64,000 bases of DNA, from the NCBI RefSeq assembly GCF_900116535.1, contig NZ_FPAU01000006.1, positions 172,032-236,031 of the forward strand, in the 5' to 3' direction. The notes beneath the pieces are model-generated. The model ran no database searches. It was not told the origin of the DNA and saw only the letters and a program-made list of their open reading frames with translations. The DNA is from Kosakonia arachidis (GTDB lineage Bacteria > Pseudomonadota > Gammaproteobacteria > Enterobacterales > Enterobacteriaceae). The position numbers were made by a program, and so were the translations under genes. This document shows positions 1 through 9,701 of this stretch, one piece after another. The stretch's first letter is position 1. Each line of letters begins with the position of its first letter.

Positions 1-1
1 G

Positions 2-77
2 TGGTGGGTGATGACGGGATCGAACCGCCGACCCCCTCCTTGTAAGGGAGGTGCTCTCCCAGCTGAGCTAATCACCC
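2..77 (-). tRNA. tRNA-Val (anticodon TAC)
   Basis: A complete 76-nt cloverleaf is read on the minus strand, with GGGTGAT acceptor start, GCTCAGCTGGGAGAGC D-arm, a CTTACAA anticodon loop (anticodon TAC, valine), GGTTCGATCC T-arm and encoded CCA end. It appears identical to the E. coli valUXY tRNA. It is divergent from gltX, as in E. coli, where valU-valX-valY-lysV sit beside gltX, so further tRNA genes probably lie beyond the left edge. Confidence 0.97.
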
Positions 78-334
78 CCGCTGTGTGGAGTCGCATTATA
101 GGGAGAGTTGAAAATGAGTCAACGCATTTTCTAAATAAATTGTTCGTTCGTCGTAAAATTAGGCAAACCGCTGCGCAATGTGCCGCGAGAGCCTGATTTC
201 TAAACAAAAGAGTGCGATACACCGCTCAATGAGGCAACAACATTGAGGAATCAGCCCACAGTGATAGAATATCGCCCACTCTTTTTTAAGCTACTGCCGA
301 CGGTCGGCATCTTTAATAAACGTAAGGCCAATTC

Positions 335-1750
335 ATGAAAATCAAAACTCGCTTCGCGCCAAGCCCTACTGGCTACCTGCACGTTGGCGGCGCGCGTACT
401 GCTCTCTACTCCTGGCTGTTTGCCCGCAACCATGGCGGTGAGTTTGTGCTGCGTATTGAAGACACCGATCTTGAGCGCTCCACGCCGGAAGCAATCGAAG
501 CCATCATGGATGGCATGAACTGGCTGAACCTTGAATGGGATGAAGGTCCGTATTTCCAGACCAAACGCTTTGATCGCTACAATGCAGTGATTGATGAAAT
601 GCTCGAAGCAGGTACCGCATATAAATGCTATTGCTCGAAAGAGCGTCTGGAGCAACTGCGCGAAGCGCAGATGGCGAATGGCGAAAAACCACGCTATGAC
701 GGCCGCTGTCGCCACGATCATTCACATCATGCCGCTGATGAACCTTGCGTTGTGCGTTTCGCCAACCCGCAGGATGGCTCGGTGGTGTTTGACGATCAGA
801 TCCGTGGCCCGATCGAGTTCAGCAACCTCGAACTGGACGATCTGATCATTCGCCGTACTGATGGTTCACCGACCTACAACTTCTGCGTTGTCGTGGATGA
901 CTGGGATATGGAAATCACGCACGTTATCCGTGGTGAAGACCATATCAACAACACGCCGCGCCAGATCAACATCCTGAAAGCGTTGCATGCGCCGGTTCCG
1001 GTTTACGCGCACGTTTCCATGATCAACGGCGACGATGGCAAAAAACTCTCAAAACGCCACGGCGCGGTCAGTGTGATGCAATACCGCGATGACGGCTATT
1101 TGCCGGAAGCGCTGCTCAACTATCTGGTGCGTCTGGGCTGGTCGAGCGGCGATCAGGAGATCTTCACCCGTGAAGAGATGATTAAACTCTTCTCACTTAG
1201 CGCGGTGAGTAAATCAGCAAGTGCTTTCAACACCGATAAACTGCTGTGGCTGAACCACCATTACATCAATACGCTGGATCCGCAGTATGTGGCGACGCAT
1301 CTGCAATGGCATATCGAGCAGGAAAAAATCGACACGCAAACCGGCCCGCAGTTGTTCGAGCTGGTGAAACTGCTGGGCGAACGTTGCAAAACGCTGAAAG
1401 AAATGGCTGCAAGTTGCCGCTATTTCTATGAAGAGTTTGACGAATTCGACGCTGATGCAGCGAAAAAACACCTGCGTCCAGTGGCTCGCCAGGCGCTGGA
1501 AGTGGTGCGTGATAAACTCGCCGCAATTACCGACTGGAGCGCAGAAAACGTGCACCACGCCATTCAGGCAACGGCTGATGAGCTGGAAGTTGGGATGGGT
1601 AAAGTGGGTATGCCGCTGCGCGTTGCCGTTACTGGTGCGGGTCAGTCTCCGGCGCTGGACGTTACCGTTCATGCGATTGGCCAGTCCCGCAGTATCGCGC
1701 GAATCAACAAAGCACTGAGCTTTATTGCTGAACGCGAAAGCCAGCAGTAA
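335..1750 (+). CDS. gltX: glutamyl-tRNA synthetase
   Basis: This class I aminoacyl-tRNA synthetase charges tRNA-Glu with glutamate in the cytoplasm. The 471-residue length equals that of E. coli GltX. The HIGH-type signature is near residues 9-20 ([13 protein letters not shown]) and the KMSKS-type loop is GKKLSKRHG near residue 237. The C-terminal anticodon-binding domain is complete and ends in ERESQQ. It is divergent from tRNA-Val and followed by a clear terminator, so it is monocistronic. In E. coli the next gene is yfeD; here about 37.6 kb of other DNA lies between them. Confidence 0.99.
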   Translation: MKIKTRFAPSPTGYLHVGGARTALYSWLFARNHGGEFVLRIEDTDLERSTPEAIEAIMDGMNWLNLEWDEGPYFQTKRFDRYNAVIDEMLEAGTAYKCYCSKERLEQLREAQMANGEKPRYDGRCRHDHSHHAADEPCVVRFANPQDGSVVFDDQIRGPIEFSNLELDDLIIRRTDGSPTYNFCVVVDDWDMEITHVIRGEDHINNTPRQINILKALHAPVPVYAHVSMINGDDGKKLSKRHGAVSVMQYRDDGYLPEALLNYLVRLGWSSGDQEIFTREEMIKLFSLSAVSKSASAFNTDKLLWLNHHYINTLDPQYVATHLQWHIEQEKIDTQTGPQLFELVKLLGERCKTLKEMAASCRYFYEEFDEFDADAAKKHLRPVARQALEVVRDKLAAITDWSAENVHHAIQATADELEVGMGKVGMPLRVAVTGAGQSPALDVTVHAIGQSRSIARINKALSFIAERESQQ

Positions 1751-1785
1751 TTCCGCTCTGGCTTAATGCAAGCCGTTGTGAAATA

Positions 1786-1821
1786 AACCCCGACGCTGTT
1801 CTCCAGCCGTTGGGGTTTTTT
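1786..1821 (+). terminator. Rho-independent terminator of gltX
   Basis: The stem CCCCGACG pairs with CGTTGGGG (one G-T pair) around a 16-nt loop, followed by a run of six T. It lies about 35 nt after the gltX stop codon. Confidence 0.9.
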
Positions 1822-1924
1822 GTTTATTGCGCCAGCAAAGGCACACATCCGCTTTTATGCGGTAACCATTTGCGGCTATCGCGCGCTGAAATATCGCACT
1901 CTTAATCCGCAACTGCACCAGCAC

Positions 1925-1965
1925 AAAAAAATCCCCGTGCATTGTCGCCAACGCGCGGGGATTTT
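1925..1965 (-). terminator. Rho-independent terminator of the nitroreductase gene
   Basis: On the minus strand the hairpin ATCCCCG...CGGGGAT is followed by a T run (the A run at 1925-1931 of the plus strand). It sits 28 nt beyond the stop of the nitroreductase-like gene. Confidence 0.85.
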
Positions 1966-1993
1966 ACCTTCACCGGGGTGGTTTCAGGAATAC

Positions 1994-2593
1994 TTAGCGG
2001 GCAACGACAAAACGTTTGTCATCGTCCATAAAGGCTTTTTCACCCGCCGGAGCCACGATGGAACCGAAGTTCATATGCCCGCGCAGTTTCCAGTTCTCCG
2101 GAATATTCCAGCTACGCTGCACGTCAGCATCAACGAGCGGGTTGTAGTGTTGTAGGTTAGCACCAATTCCTTTTTCGGCCAGTGCCAGCCAGACGGCGTA
2201 CTGTGCAATACCGGTACTGTGTTCTGACCAGATAGGGAAATTATCAGCGTAGGCAGCGAACTGCTCCTGCAACCCTTTCACCACGTCCTGATCTTCAAAG
2301 AACAGCACCGAACCCGCAGCGGCGGCAAAACCATCCAGTTTGTCGGATGTCGCTTTGAAACTCTCTTGCGGAACAATTTTTCTCAGTTGCTCACGGGTCA
2401 GTTCCCAGAACTTCACATGCTCTTTACCTAACAGAATCAACGCACGAGAACTCTGTGAGTTAAACGCAGAAGGTGCCTGGCGAATGGCTTCTTTAATGGT
2501 TTCGATAACAACGTCTTCTGCAACCGGCAGATCTTTACCAAGGGCATAAATGGTTCTGCGTTGTTTTGCTAAAGCAAGAAAATTATCTGACAT
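1994..2593 (-). CDS. nitroreductase family protein (Frm2/Hbn1-like)
   Basis: This is a predicted FMN-dependent oxidoreductase of the nitroreductase fold, about 199 residues. The N-terminal segment LAKQRRTIYALG matches the flavin-phosphate binding region seen in this family (RRSxYxLG type). The central FNSQSSRALIL and C-terminal LQHYNPLVD segments fit the small Frm2/Hbn1-like branch rather than NfsA or NfsB. I chose the inner ATG at 2593, which has AGGAG 8 nt upstream and gives the usual family length of about 200. The frame stays open to an ATG at 2683, which would add 30 unrelated-looking residues. In vivo substrate is unknown. Confidence 0.85.
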   Translation of the reverse strand: MSDNFLALAKQRRTIYALGKDLPVAEDVVIETIKEAIRQAPSAFNSQSSRALILLGKEHVKFWELTREQLRKIVPQESFKATSDKLDGFAAAAGSVLFFEDQDVVKGLQEQFAAYADNFPIWSEHSTGIAQYAVWLALAEKGIGANLQHYNPLVDADVQRSWNIPENWKLRGHMNFGSIVAPAGEKAFMDDDKRFVVAR

Positions 2594-2721
2594 AACGGCT
2601 CCTGAAGTTGGTGGCAATTCCGTGGTGTCGCTATTTGCGGCCTGCGGGAACAAAGCGCTAAAAAGTTTCTGTAACGGGTTCATGGCTCGCCTTATCCTGT
2701 TTGTTATTCCGGCTGAGTAAT

Positions 2722-2931
2722 TTATTTCGTCAGTTCAGCAGTCATATATACGCCATTGTCAGCACGTGCACTGGTGATTTTGTAAGACGCGTTGGCTTTT
2801 TCCGCCTGAGCAGCAATTTTGGCTTCAGCGGCGGAGAGCGTCGATGCATTGGCGCTAATGCTCTGGGCAAAAGAACCGAAAGAGAGGGCGGACAGTGCGG
2901 CAACTGCAACGAAAGTTTTGATGAATTTCAT
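2722..2931 (-). CDS. small periplasmic DUF1471 (YdgH/BhsA/McbA) family protein
   Basis: A 69-residue exported protein with a signal peptide (MKFIKTFVAVAALSALSFGSFA, cleavage near residue 22-23). The mature part has the alternating SANASTLSAAEAKIAAQA and YKITSARADNGVYMTAEL pattern of the DUF1471 fold. Family members such as BhsA, YahO and McbA are small periplasmic proteins linked to stress and biofilm behaviour. Which paralogue this is cannot be told. It lies upstream of the nitroreductase gene on the same strand with a 128-nt or longer gap, so co-transcription is possible but not shown. Confidence 0.88.
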   Translation of the reverse strand: MKFIKTFVAVAALSALSFGSFAQSISANASTLSAAEAKIAAQAEKANASYKITSARADNGVYMTAELTK

Positions 2932-3129
2932 GGTCGTATTCCTGCATTATTTTGTTTGGGAGGGCTGATTGCCCTGATGTGATAAATCATATGCCTGATT
3001 AATACGAAGAAAAAGCTGAACTATTTGCGGATAATGTTCAAATAATTAGAATAACTATGGAATTAATTCTGCGCTAAAAGCGTAGTGATGCCCTGCCGCA
3101 GACAGGGCAGGGTGAGGGAATCATTGTCT

Positions 3130-3372
3130 TCAGACGGCGAACCAGCGCCGCCAGATAAAACGCAGTACGAAAAACTCAATGCAGCCAAGCAGTAAAAACC
3201 ACAGGCAGTAGAGCAGGGTATAAAGCTGGTTCAAATCCAGCAGATGAAAGCGCTGCATCAGACTTTGCGCCAGTTGCAGACCCAGTGATGGCGCTGGCAG
3301 CAGCAGGACAGAGATAAAAGCCATTAACAGAATGCCTGCCAGCGTAACCAGCGATTCGAGCGGGTGTTTCAT
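3130..3372 (-). CDS. ybdJ: YbdJ-like small inner-membrane protein (DUF1158)
   Basis: An 80-residue protein with two strongly hydrophobic spans, residues about 8-27 and 48-70, and a basic C-terminus (FIWRRWF). The sequence matches my memory of E. coli YbdJ (82 residues, family DUF1158, function unknown). Context supports this: the ybdK homologue lies just upstream on the same strand, and ybdJ and ybdK are adjacent in E. coli. Here a chemoreceptor gene separates them. Confidence 0.85.
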   Translation of the reverse strand: MKHPLESLVTLAGILLMAFISVLLLPAPSLGLQLAQSLMQRFHLLDLNQLYTLLYCLWFLLLGCIEFFVLRFIWRRWFAV

Positions 3373-3446
3373 AAGCGTTAATCATCGGTGAAAAAACGCA
3401 TTGTCGGGGAAAGCATGCCGTAGCGCAACGTTCCCAGAACGGTGGC

Positions 3447-5354
3447 TCACTCCACCACGAAGCGATCGACCAGTGTTGTCATGGTTTGCGACTGTTGATC
3501 CAGCATCTGGCTGGCGGTGGCGGCGCTGGCCACCAGCCCGGCGTTTTGCTGAGTCACCTGCTCCAGCTGGTTCAGCGCCTCATGTACCTGCGAGACGCCG
3601 AGTGACTGCTCGCCTGCCGCATGGGCGATATCGCTGACAAACGCCAGCATTTGCCCGGTATTGGCTTTCGCCGCCTGCAAAGCCCGGTCGGATGCATGCA
3701 CCAGTGTCACGCCTTGCTCGATCTGCTCCATGTTCTTGCTTATTAACTCGCGGATCTGCCGGGCATCGTTGGCGCAACGCTGTGACAGATTACGCACCTC
3801 GGAGGCTACTACAGCAAAGCCCTTGCCCAGCTCCCCGGCGCGGGCAGCTTCTACCGCTGCATTCAGTGCCAGCAGGTTGGTCTGGAAAGAGATCTCGTCA
3901 ATGGAGCTGACAATGCTGGAGATCTGCTCACTGGAACCGCGAATGGCGAGCATACTGCTGCTGGCTTCTGCTGCCACGCGGCTGGCTTCCTGCACTTGCT
4001 GCTCCATCTCTTCGGTCAGCCTTTTCGCTTCAATGGCATTATCTGCTGTCATATTCACCGCCGTGGCAATCTGTTCCATACTGGCGGCCGTTTCGACCAG
4101 CGATGCGGCTTGCTCATCGGTACGCGAAGCCAGATCCTGATTGCCATCGGCGATGTCCGCACTGGCGCTGCGCAGCACGACGGCGCCCTGTTTTATCTCG
4201 CTGACAATATGCTGAATGTTCTCAATGGCCTGGTTGTAAGCGCGATTAAGCAACGACAGCTCATCGCTGCCGGGTACGTCCAGGCGCTGGGTCAGATCAC
4301 CATTCATCCCTTCGATGGTTGCCAGAGAGTGGTGCAACTGACGATGAATGCTGCTGGCGACCAGCAGGGCGAAGAACAGCGCCACCACCAGTGCCGCGAC
4401 GCTAACCAGCGCAAAGATAATCACCCCGCGCCAGGCGTTGTCCGCCAGCGATTGCGCCGTAGCGAGCAGCGTATCGGAAGCCGCATCCTCCACCGCCTTG
4501 AGTGCATTAATCCGTGCCGTCTGTGCGTTGAACCAGTCTGCGGGCGCCACGCCAAATCCGCCGCTTGCCGCATGGTCAATTGCCTGCTGGCGCAGGGCAA
4601 TGGCGTGTGCCGCCTGCGGCGCCTGCAACTGTGCAGACAGTTTTTCATTTACGGCTGGTGTGCTGAAGGCCTTTGCCGCCGCGAGCCATGAAAGTTGCTT
4701 GCCCACCGTTTCATTCAACTGGCGGAGCTGGCCGTCGGCAAAGCGATCGGCGGAGAAGACGTTCGACATTAGCGCGCGCTCGATACCGCTTTGCTCTTTG
4801 GCGTTCAGAACGCTGTAATAGGCCGCCAGTTGGTTGACTATCGCCCCGTTATCGGTCAACTGGCTGATCCCGCCAACGACATTAAGCAGGTCGTTAATAA
4901 TTGCGCTGTACCACACCAGTGATTCTTTGCCGCTTACACTCTGCGCACGAATTTGCTGGCGGAAACCGTCGACTCCCTGCTGGTGCTGTTGAAACTGTTC
5001 CAACGCGTGACGTATATCGCTATTCGCTTGCTGGAGGGGAAACTGTTTAAGCGCTTCAGCAAATTGCGCCATGGCTTTGGAAGATCGTGGATATTGATCG
5101 TTTAATTCAGTGGAGAATTGTTGCCCTTTACTGCCCAAATATCCGGCACTTAATCCCCGTTCTTTTTGCAATTCATGAATAACATTTCCCGCATATTTCG
5201 CCAGCAATGTTAAGTTCATGATGGTGCGCATTTGCTGACCTGTTTCAAGACGACTCAGGATACCGTTAGATGCTAACCCTATGAGTGCAAACAATAAAGG
5301 CAAAAGTGCCAGCAATAATTTCAATTTCATTGATAAACGATATATCCATCTCAT
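3447..5354 (-). CDS. methyl-accepting chemotaxis protein with NIT sensor domain
   Basis: A 635-residue transmembrane chemoreceptor. An N-terminal membrane span (about 9-30) is followed by a periplasmic NIT (nitrate/nitrite sensing type) domain, recognisable from LQKERGLSAGYLGSKG near residues 57-73. A second span lies near 310-335, then HAMP and a signalling domain with the hairpin tip [22 protein letters not shown] and [14 protein letters not shown]. There is no NWETF-type pentapeptide at the C-terminus (it ends LVDRFVVE), so it probably depends on other receptors for CheR/CheB access. The ligand is unpredicted beyond the domain class. It sits between ybdJ and ybdK on the same strand. An ATG at residue 9 (MKLKLLL) is an alternative start. 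Confidence 0.93.
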   Translation of the reverse strand: MRWIYRLSMKLKLLLALLPLLFALIGLASNGILSRLETGQQMRTIMNLTLLAKYAGNVIHELQKERGLSAGYLGSKGQQFSTELNDQYPRSSKAMAQFAEALKQFPLQQANSDIRHALEQFQQHQQGVDGFRQQIRAQSVSGKESLVWYSAIINDLLNVVGGISQLTDNGAIVNQLAAYYSVLNAKEQSGIERALMSNVFSADRFADGQLRQLNETVGKQLSWLAAAKAFSTPAVNEKLSAQLQAPQAAHAIALRQQAIDHAASGGFGVAPADWFNAQTARINALKAVEDAASDTLLATAQSLADNAWRGVIIFALVSVAALVVALFFALLVASSIHRQLHHSLATIEGMNGDLTQRLDVPGSDELSLLNRAYNQAIENIQHIVSEIKQGAVVLRSASADIADGNQDLASRTDEQAASLVETAASMEQIATAVNMTADNAIEAKRLTEEMEQQVQEASRVAAEASSSMLAIRGSSEQISSIVSSIDEISFQTNLLALNAAVEAARAGELGKGFAVVASEVRNLSQRCANDARQIRELISKNMEQIEQGVTLVHASDRALQAAKANTGQMLAFVSDIAHAAGEQSLGVSQVHEALNQLEQVTQQNAGLVASAATASQMLDQQSQTMTTLVDRFVVE

Positions 5355-5563
5355 ACAGATGCCTCAGGTTAGCTTTAACTTATATTGGTTATCGGTGAGA
5401 GCGGGGCATACTTTATTTATAACGTGAGGCTTGTTGACATTTATCAATTCCGCCAGAAGATACTACTACTTTGTGGTTATTACTTTGTAAATAACGCTGG
5501 CAATATATTTTAGCGCAGCAAAATATAAGGCTGCGCTAAAATTATCGGTCGAGTAATTTCTGC

Positions 5564-6682
5564 TTAGCCTGCTGTCCAGATTTCGGCATGTTTCTGCACC
5601 AGGCCAATTAATGAGCCGCCATCTGCCACAAAATCGCGCATCAGTTGTGCCTCATTTTTACCGTGTTTGACGAGCGCTGCCAGCTCATCCAGCGCGCTAT
5701 TGGCCTTGAGTTTATCGGCCCATGGCGCGATTTTTTCCAGCAGACGCGAGAGATCCTCGGCAATGGTGTGCTGCTCGCCGCTGTGAACGTCAGTAATCAT
5801 CCCGTCCAGGCCGTAACGACATGCCTGGAAGCGGTTGAACTTGTACAGCAGGTAATCCTGCGGCTGATGCTTAAAGGGACGCTCGGCAAGTAGCCAGTAC
5901 GATACCGCCTGAATAAGCCCGGCAATATTAATAGCGTGGGAAAGGGTTAGCGGCGTGTCCATTACCCGCACTTCAACAGTGCCAAAATGGGGGCTTGGGC
6001 GAATATCCCAGTGCAGATCTTTAATGCTCTCAATCATTGAGGTGTAGCTTAAGCGGCGAAACAGACCGGTAAACTCCTGCCAGTTCGCTACCCACGGCAT
6101 CGGGCCATTATCCGGAAAGGCGGAAAAAAGATTGAGGCGAGATGAAGCGTAGCGGGTATCGGTGCCCTGGCTATAGGGCGAAGCGGCGCTTAGTGCAATA
6201 AAGTGCGGTACAAAGCGGGAAAGCCCATGCAGCAAATAGATGGCGTCGTCGCCATTGGCGCAGCCGACATGTACATGCTGGCCAAACACTGTCGCCTGCT
6301 GCATCAAATAACCGAACATCTCCACCGTGCGGGCATAGCGCTCGTCCTCGCACACCAACTGGCGCTGCCATTTCTGGAATGGGTGCGTGCCACCGCCGCA
6401 AATTTGTACGTGATGAGCGGCCGCGGTTTGCAAAATTATCTGCTGCATGGCGGAAAACTGGTGGGCTGCCTGATGAATGTCGCGGCAGACGCCGGTGGCG
6501 ATCTCCAGCATACTTTCGGTGATATCATGCTTCACCTCGCCACCTGTCACCTGGTTTTTCATCGCGTTTATCAACCGCGATGCATCCTGGCTTAAATCGT
6601 AGCCCGGCGGGTTGACCACCTGTAATTCCACTTCAATACCGAGAGTCAGCGGATCCGAAACATGAAAATCGGCTAGCGGCAT
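5564..6682 (-). CDS. ybdK: carboxylate-amine ligase YbdK (weak glutamate-cysteine ligase)
   Basis: 372 residues, equal to E. coli YbdK, a GCS2-family ATP-dependent carboxylate-amine ligase with weak gamma-glutamylcysteine synthetase activity. The N-terminus [10 protein letters not shown] holds the acidic metal/ATP-binding strand. [13 protein letters not shown], the HVHVG motif ([11 protein letters not shown]) and [12 protein letters not shown] are the family landmarks. The physiological substrate is unsettled. The protein is intact, with its stop 209 nt upstream of the chemoreceptor gene start. Confidence 0.94.
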   Translation of the reverse strand: MPLADFHVSDPLTLGIEVELQVVNPPGYDLSQDASRLINAMKNQVTGGEVKHDITESMLEIATGVCRDIHQAAHQFSAMQQIILQTAAAHHVQICGGGTHPFQKWQRQLVCEDERYARTVEMFGYLMQQATVFGQHVHVGCANGDDAIYLLHGLSRFVPHFIALSAASPYSQGTDTRYASSRLNLFSAFPDNGPMPWVANWQEFTGLFRRLSYTSMIESIKDLHWDIRPSPHFGTVEVRVMDTPLTLSHAINIAGLIQAVSYWLLAERPFKHQPQDYLLYKFNRFQACRYGLDGMITDVHSGEQHTIAEDLSRLLEKIAPWADKLKANSALDELAALVKHGKNEAQLMRDFVADGGSLIGLVQKHAEIWTAG

Positions 6683-7073
6683 AGTCGTCCCTTATGAAAT
6701 GAGTTTCCACTATTATGGAAGTGAATGACTGATCCTTCCTCTTTTGCCACCGCACGCGTTACCCGTACTGAAGTGATTGCTTATGATTTGTGCATAATGA
6801 TGAAAAGATTTAATAAATAGTCGCGTAGTAAAATAATATCTCCAGGAAACAACTATTTTCCCGATTTAATGGTGCATTTTTGCAACATTTTTCCCGAAAT
6901 GGGTGCGCTTATCGCCGCGAACGATATAAAGCGGTTATTTGTAACACCGCTTAACGGCTTTCGTAATAATCCTTTCTGATATTTTCCGCGTCTGAATGCG
7001 ATAAATTCTTGTTTATTCAACTGGTATGTATCTTGCCTGTTAAATGTCTCATTTATTTAACAGGGACACTGTG
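6683..7073. other. 391-bp intergenic region, divergent promoters
   Basis: AT-rich spacer between ybdK (minus) and the peptide-type ABC operon (plus). It must hold both promoters. I see no strong operator palindrome, small RNA or reading frame. An in-frame ATG at 7044 lacks a ribosome binding site, whereas the ATG at 7074 has AGGGA upstream and starts a proper signal peptide. Confidence 0.6.
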
Positions 7074-8732
7074 ATGCTTAATCAATCTTTTTGGCGTAAA
7101 CACCATATTGCGGCCGCTATTGGCGCGCTGGCGCTGGCTGGGGGATTGCAGGCGCAGGCCTCAACATTGCGTATTGCCATGACCGCAGCGGATATTCCTT
7201 TAACGCTGGGCCAGCCTGATCAGGGCTTTGAAGGCAATCGCTTTACCGGTATTCCGTTATATGACGCGCTGGTGGAGTGGGATCTGTCGCAAGGCGAAAA
7301 ACCGAGCGGGTTGGTGCCGGGGCTGGCAACTGAATGGCATGTTGATCCGCAAAACCAGAGTCGCTGGATCTTCACGCTGCGCCCTGGCGTGAAGTTTCAC
7401 GACGGCACAGAAGTGAATGCCGACGCTATTGTCTGGAACGTGGGTAAAGTGCTGGATAAAGCTGCGCCGCAATATGCTCCGGGGCAAATTGGTAACACCT
7501 TATCGCGTATGCCGACATTGACCGGCGCTGAAAAAATTGACGATCACACGGTCGCGCTCACGACATCAGAGCCGGATGCGTTGCTGCCGTATAACATCAC
7601 CAACCTGTTTATTGTCTCGCCGACGGCGTGGCAGAAAATCTATGACGCAGTGCCAGCCTCGACAGGCGATATCGCCGCACGCAGCAAACAAGCGTGGACC
7701 ACCTTTGCCTCGCATGCCGTCGGCAGCGGGCCATTTAAGCTGGAAAAACTGGTGCCGCGCCAGCAGTTGATCCTCGATAAGAACCCGGATTACTGGAACA
7801 AAGACCGCATTCCACGCGTCGATAAAGTGGTGTTGATTCCGCTACCGGAAGCCAATGCCCGTACCGCTGCACTACTGTCAAAACAGGTGGACTGGATTGA
7901 AGCGCCAGCGCCGGATGCAGTCGATCAGATTAAAGCGCAGGGTTTTAAAATCTACGCCAATACCCAGCCGCATCTCTGGCCATGGCAGTTCTCGTTCCTG
8001 GAAGGTTCGCCGTGGCGCGACATTCGCGTACGTAAAGCAGCCAACCTCTGCCTTAACCGTTCCGAACTGAAAAGCTATCTCGGCGGTTATATGTCAGAAG
8101 CGACCGGGGTGTATGAAGAGGGCAACCCGTGGCGCGGCAAGCCGACATTCCAGATCAAATACGATCCTGATACCGCGCGTAAGTTAATGACGGAAGCCGG
8201 CTACAGTGAAAGCAAACCGCTGCACGTTACCGTGGCGACATCCGCCTCGGGTTCTGGCCAGATGCAGCCGCTACCGATGAACGAGTACATCCAGCAGAGC
8301 CTGAAAAGCTGCTATTTCAACGTCGATATCAAGGTCAACGAGTGGAACACGCTGTTCACCAATTGGCGTTTAGGGGCGAAAGATCCCTCTGCGCAAGGGG
8401 TTAACGCCATTAACGTCAGTGCTGCAGTGACCGACCCGTACTTCGGCATGATCCGCTTCTCTACCGCAAAAGCCTTCCCGCCTACGGCCACCAACTGGGG
8501 TTACTTCACCACGCCGGAAACCGAAAAACTGGCGGCCGCCGTCAAACACGCTTTCACGCCTGCCGAGATGGATAAAGCTGCCGGTGAGTTGCATGCCGCG
8601 CTGGTGGATCAGGTGCCGTTCCTGTTTGTGGCTCACGACGTTGGCCCGCGCGCCATCTCTCCTGCCGTTACCGGTGTGGTGCAACCGCAGAGCTGGTTTA
8701 TTGATTTAAGTCTGGTGAGCAAGAAAGAGTAA
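7074..8732 (+). CDS. ABC transporter substrate-binding protein, peptide/opine family 5
   Basis: A periplasmic solute-binding protein, 552 residues from the chosen start. The signal peptide (HHIAAAIGALALAGGLQAQA) is cleaved before STLRIAM. Family-5 hallmarks are the N-terminal YDALVEWDLSQG...GLATEWHVD and FTLRPGVKFHDGTEVNADAIVWN. It delivers ligand to the two permeases and two ATPases encoded next. The first gene of the operon 7074-15098, it is separated from the permease gene by 13 nt with a GAGGAGG ribosome site. The ligand is unknown, but two hydrolases for amides and N-carbamoyl compounds in the same operon suggest a small amide, peptide or ureide. Confidence 0.94.
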   Translation: MLNQSFWRKHHIAAAIGALALAGGLQAQASTLRIAMTAADIPLTLGQPDQGFEGNRFTGIPLYDALVEWDLSQGEKPSGLVPGLATEWHVDPQNQSRWIFTLRPGVKFHDGTEVNADAIVWNVGKVLDKAAPQYAPGQIGNTLSRMPTLTGAEKIDDHTVALTTSEPDALLPYNITNLFIVSPTAWQKIYDAVPASTGDIAARSKQAWTTFASHAVGSGPFKLEKLVPRQQLILDKNPDYWNKDRIPRVDKVVLIPLPEANARTAALLSKQVDWIEAPAPDAVDQIKAQGFKIYANTQPHLWPWQFSFLEGSPWRDIRVRKAANLCLNRSELKSYLGGYMSEATGVYEEGNPWRGKPTFQIKYDPDTARKLMTEAGYSESKPLHVTVATSASGSGQMQPLPMNEYIQQSLKSCYFNVDIKVNEWNTLFTNWRLGAKDPSAQGVNAINVSAAVTDPYFGMIRFSTAKAFPPTATNWGYFTTPETEKLAAAVKHAFTPAEMDKAAGELHAALVDQVPFLFVAHDVGPRAISPAVTGVVQPQSWFIDLSLVSKKE

Positions 8733-8745
8733 CCGAGGAGGGGCC

Positions 8746-9699
8746 ATGATCAGCACACTTTTTTACCGCGTTTTGCTGGCTATTCCAACCATGTTAGGGG
8801 TAGCGGTAATCTGTTTTCTGCTGGTGCAAATCGCGCCGGGGGATCCGCTGGTGTCGGTGATGCCGCCGGATGCCTCCGAAGCAATGCGCCAGACGCTGAT
8901 GCAGGACTACGGTTTTGACAAGCCGCTGCCAGTGCAGTTTGTACACTGGCTATGGCGGGCGCTGCATGGCGATCTGGGTATGTCGATCGCCACCGGGCGT
9001 CCGGTGATGAGCGAGGTGATGACCGCTGTTACGTACTCATTGCGGCTGGCGTTGTTGGCAACGCTGATTGGCTTTGTGCTCGGTAGCCTGTTTGGTTTTG
9101 TCGCAGGCTACTTTCGCAACAGCATTATCGATCGCGTTGCCTCGCTGCTGTCGGTCTTCGGCGTCAGCGTGCCGCACTACTGGCTCGGCATGCTGTTGGT
9201 GATTGTGTTCTGCGTCAAGTTTGCGTTACTCCCTGCTACCGGCGGTGGGCCAATTGGCGAAACCGGCTGGCAGTGGGACTGGGCGCATCTGCAATTTATG
9301 CTGCTGCCCGCCGTCACACTGTCGGTGATCCCCACCGGCATTATCGCCCGCACCGTGCGTTCGCAGGTAGCGGATATCCTGAGCCAGGAGTTCATTGTTG
9401 GGCTGCGCGCCCGCGGCCTCAATGAGTCACGCATCTTTCTGCATGTGGTGAAAAACGCTGCGCCGACCGCGCTGGCGGTCATGGGTTTGCAGGTTGGCTA
9501 TCTGATGGGCGGCTCGATTCTGGTAGAAACGGTCTTTTCATGGCCCGGCACCGGGCTGTTGCTCAATACCGCTATTTTCCAGCGCGATCTGCCGTTGTTG
9601 CAGGGAACGATCTGGGTGCTGGCGCTGTTCTTTGTGCTGCTCAATCTGCTGGTGGATGTGCTGCAAACCTCTCTCGATCCGCGCATTAAGAGGAGCTAA
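8746..9699 (+). CDS. ABC transporter permease, DppB/OppB-like
   Basis: A 317-residue inner-membrane permease of the dipeptide/oligopeptide type. About six membrane spans are seen, with an N-terminal span (IPTMLGVAVICFLLVQIAPGDPL, typical of DppB) and the cytoplasmic EAA loop near residues 210-235 (FIVGLRARGLNESRIFLHVVKNA). It ends with the usual DPRIKRS tail. A strong ribosome site, GAGGAGG, precedes the ATG. It pairs with the next permease, whose ATG is two nucleotides beyond this stop. Confidence 0.95.
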   Translation: MISTLFYRVLLAIPTMLGVAVICFLLVQIAPGDPLVSVMPPDASEAMRQTLMQDYGFDKPLPVQFVHWLWRALHGDLGMSIATGRPVMSEVMTAVTYSLRLALLATLIGFVLGSLFGFVAGYFRNSIIDRVASLLSVFGVSVPHYWLGMLLVIVFCVKFALLPATGGGPIGETGWQWDWAHLQFMLLPAVTLSVIPTGIIARTVRSQVADILSQEFIVGLRARGLNESRIFLHVVKNAAPTALAVMGLQVGYLMGGSILVETVFSWPGTGLLLNTAIFQRDLPLLQGTIWVLALFFVLLNLLVDVLQTSLDPRIKRS

Positions 9700-9701
9700 C
9701 G

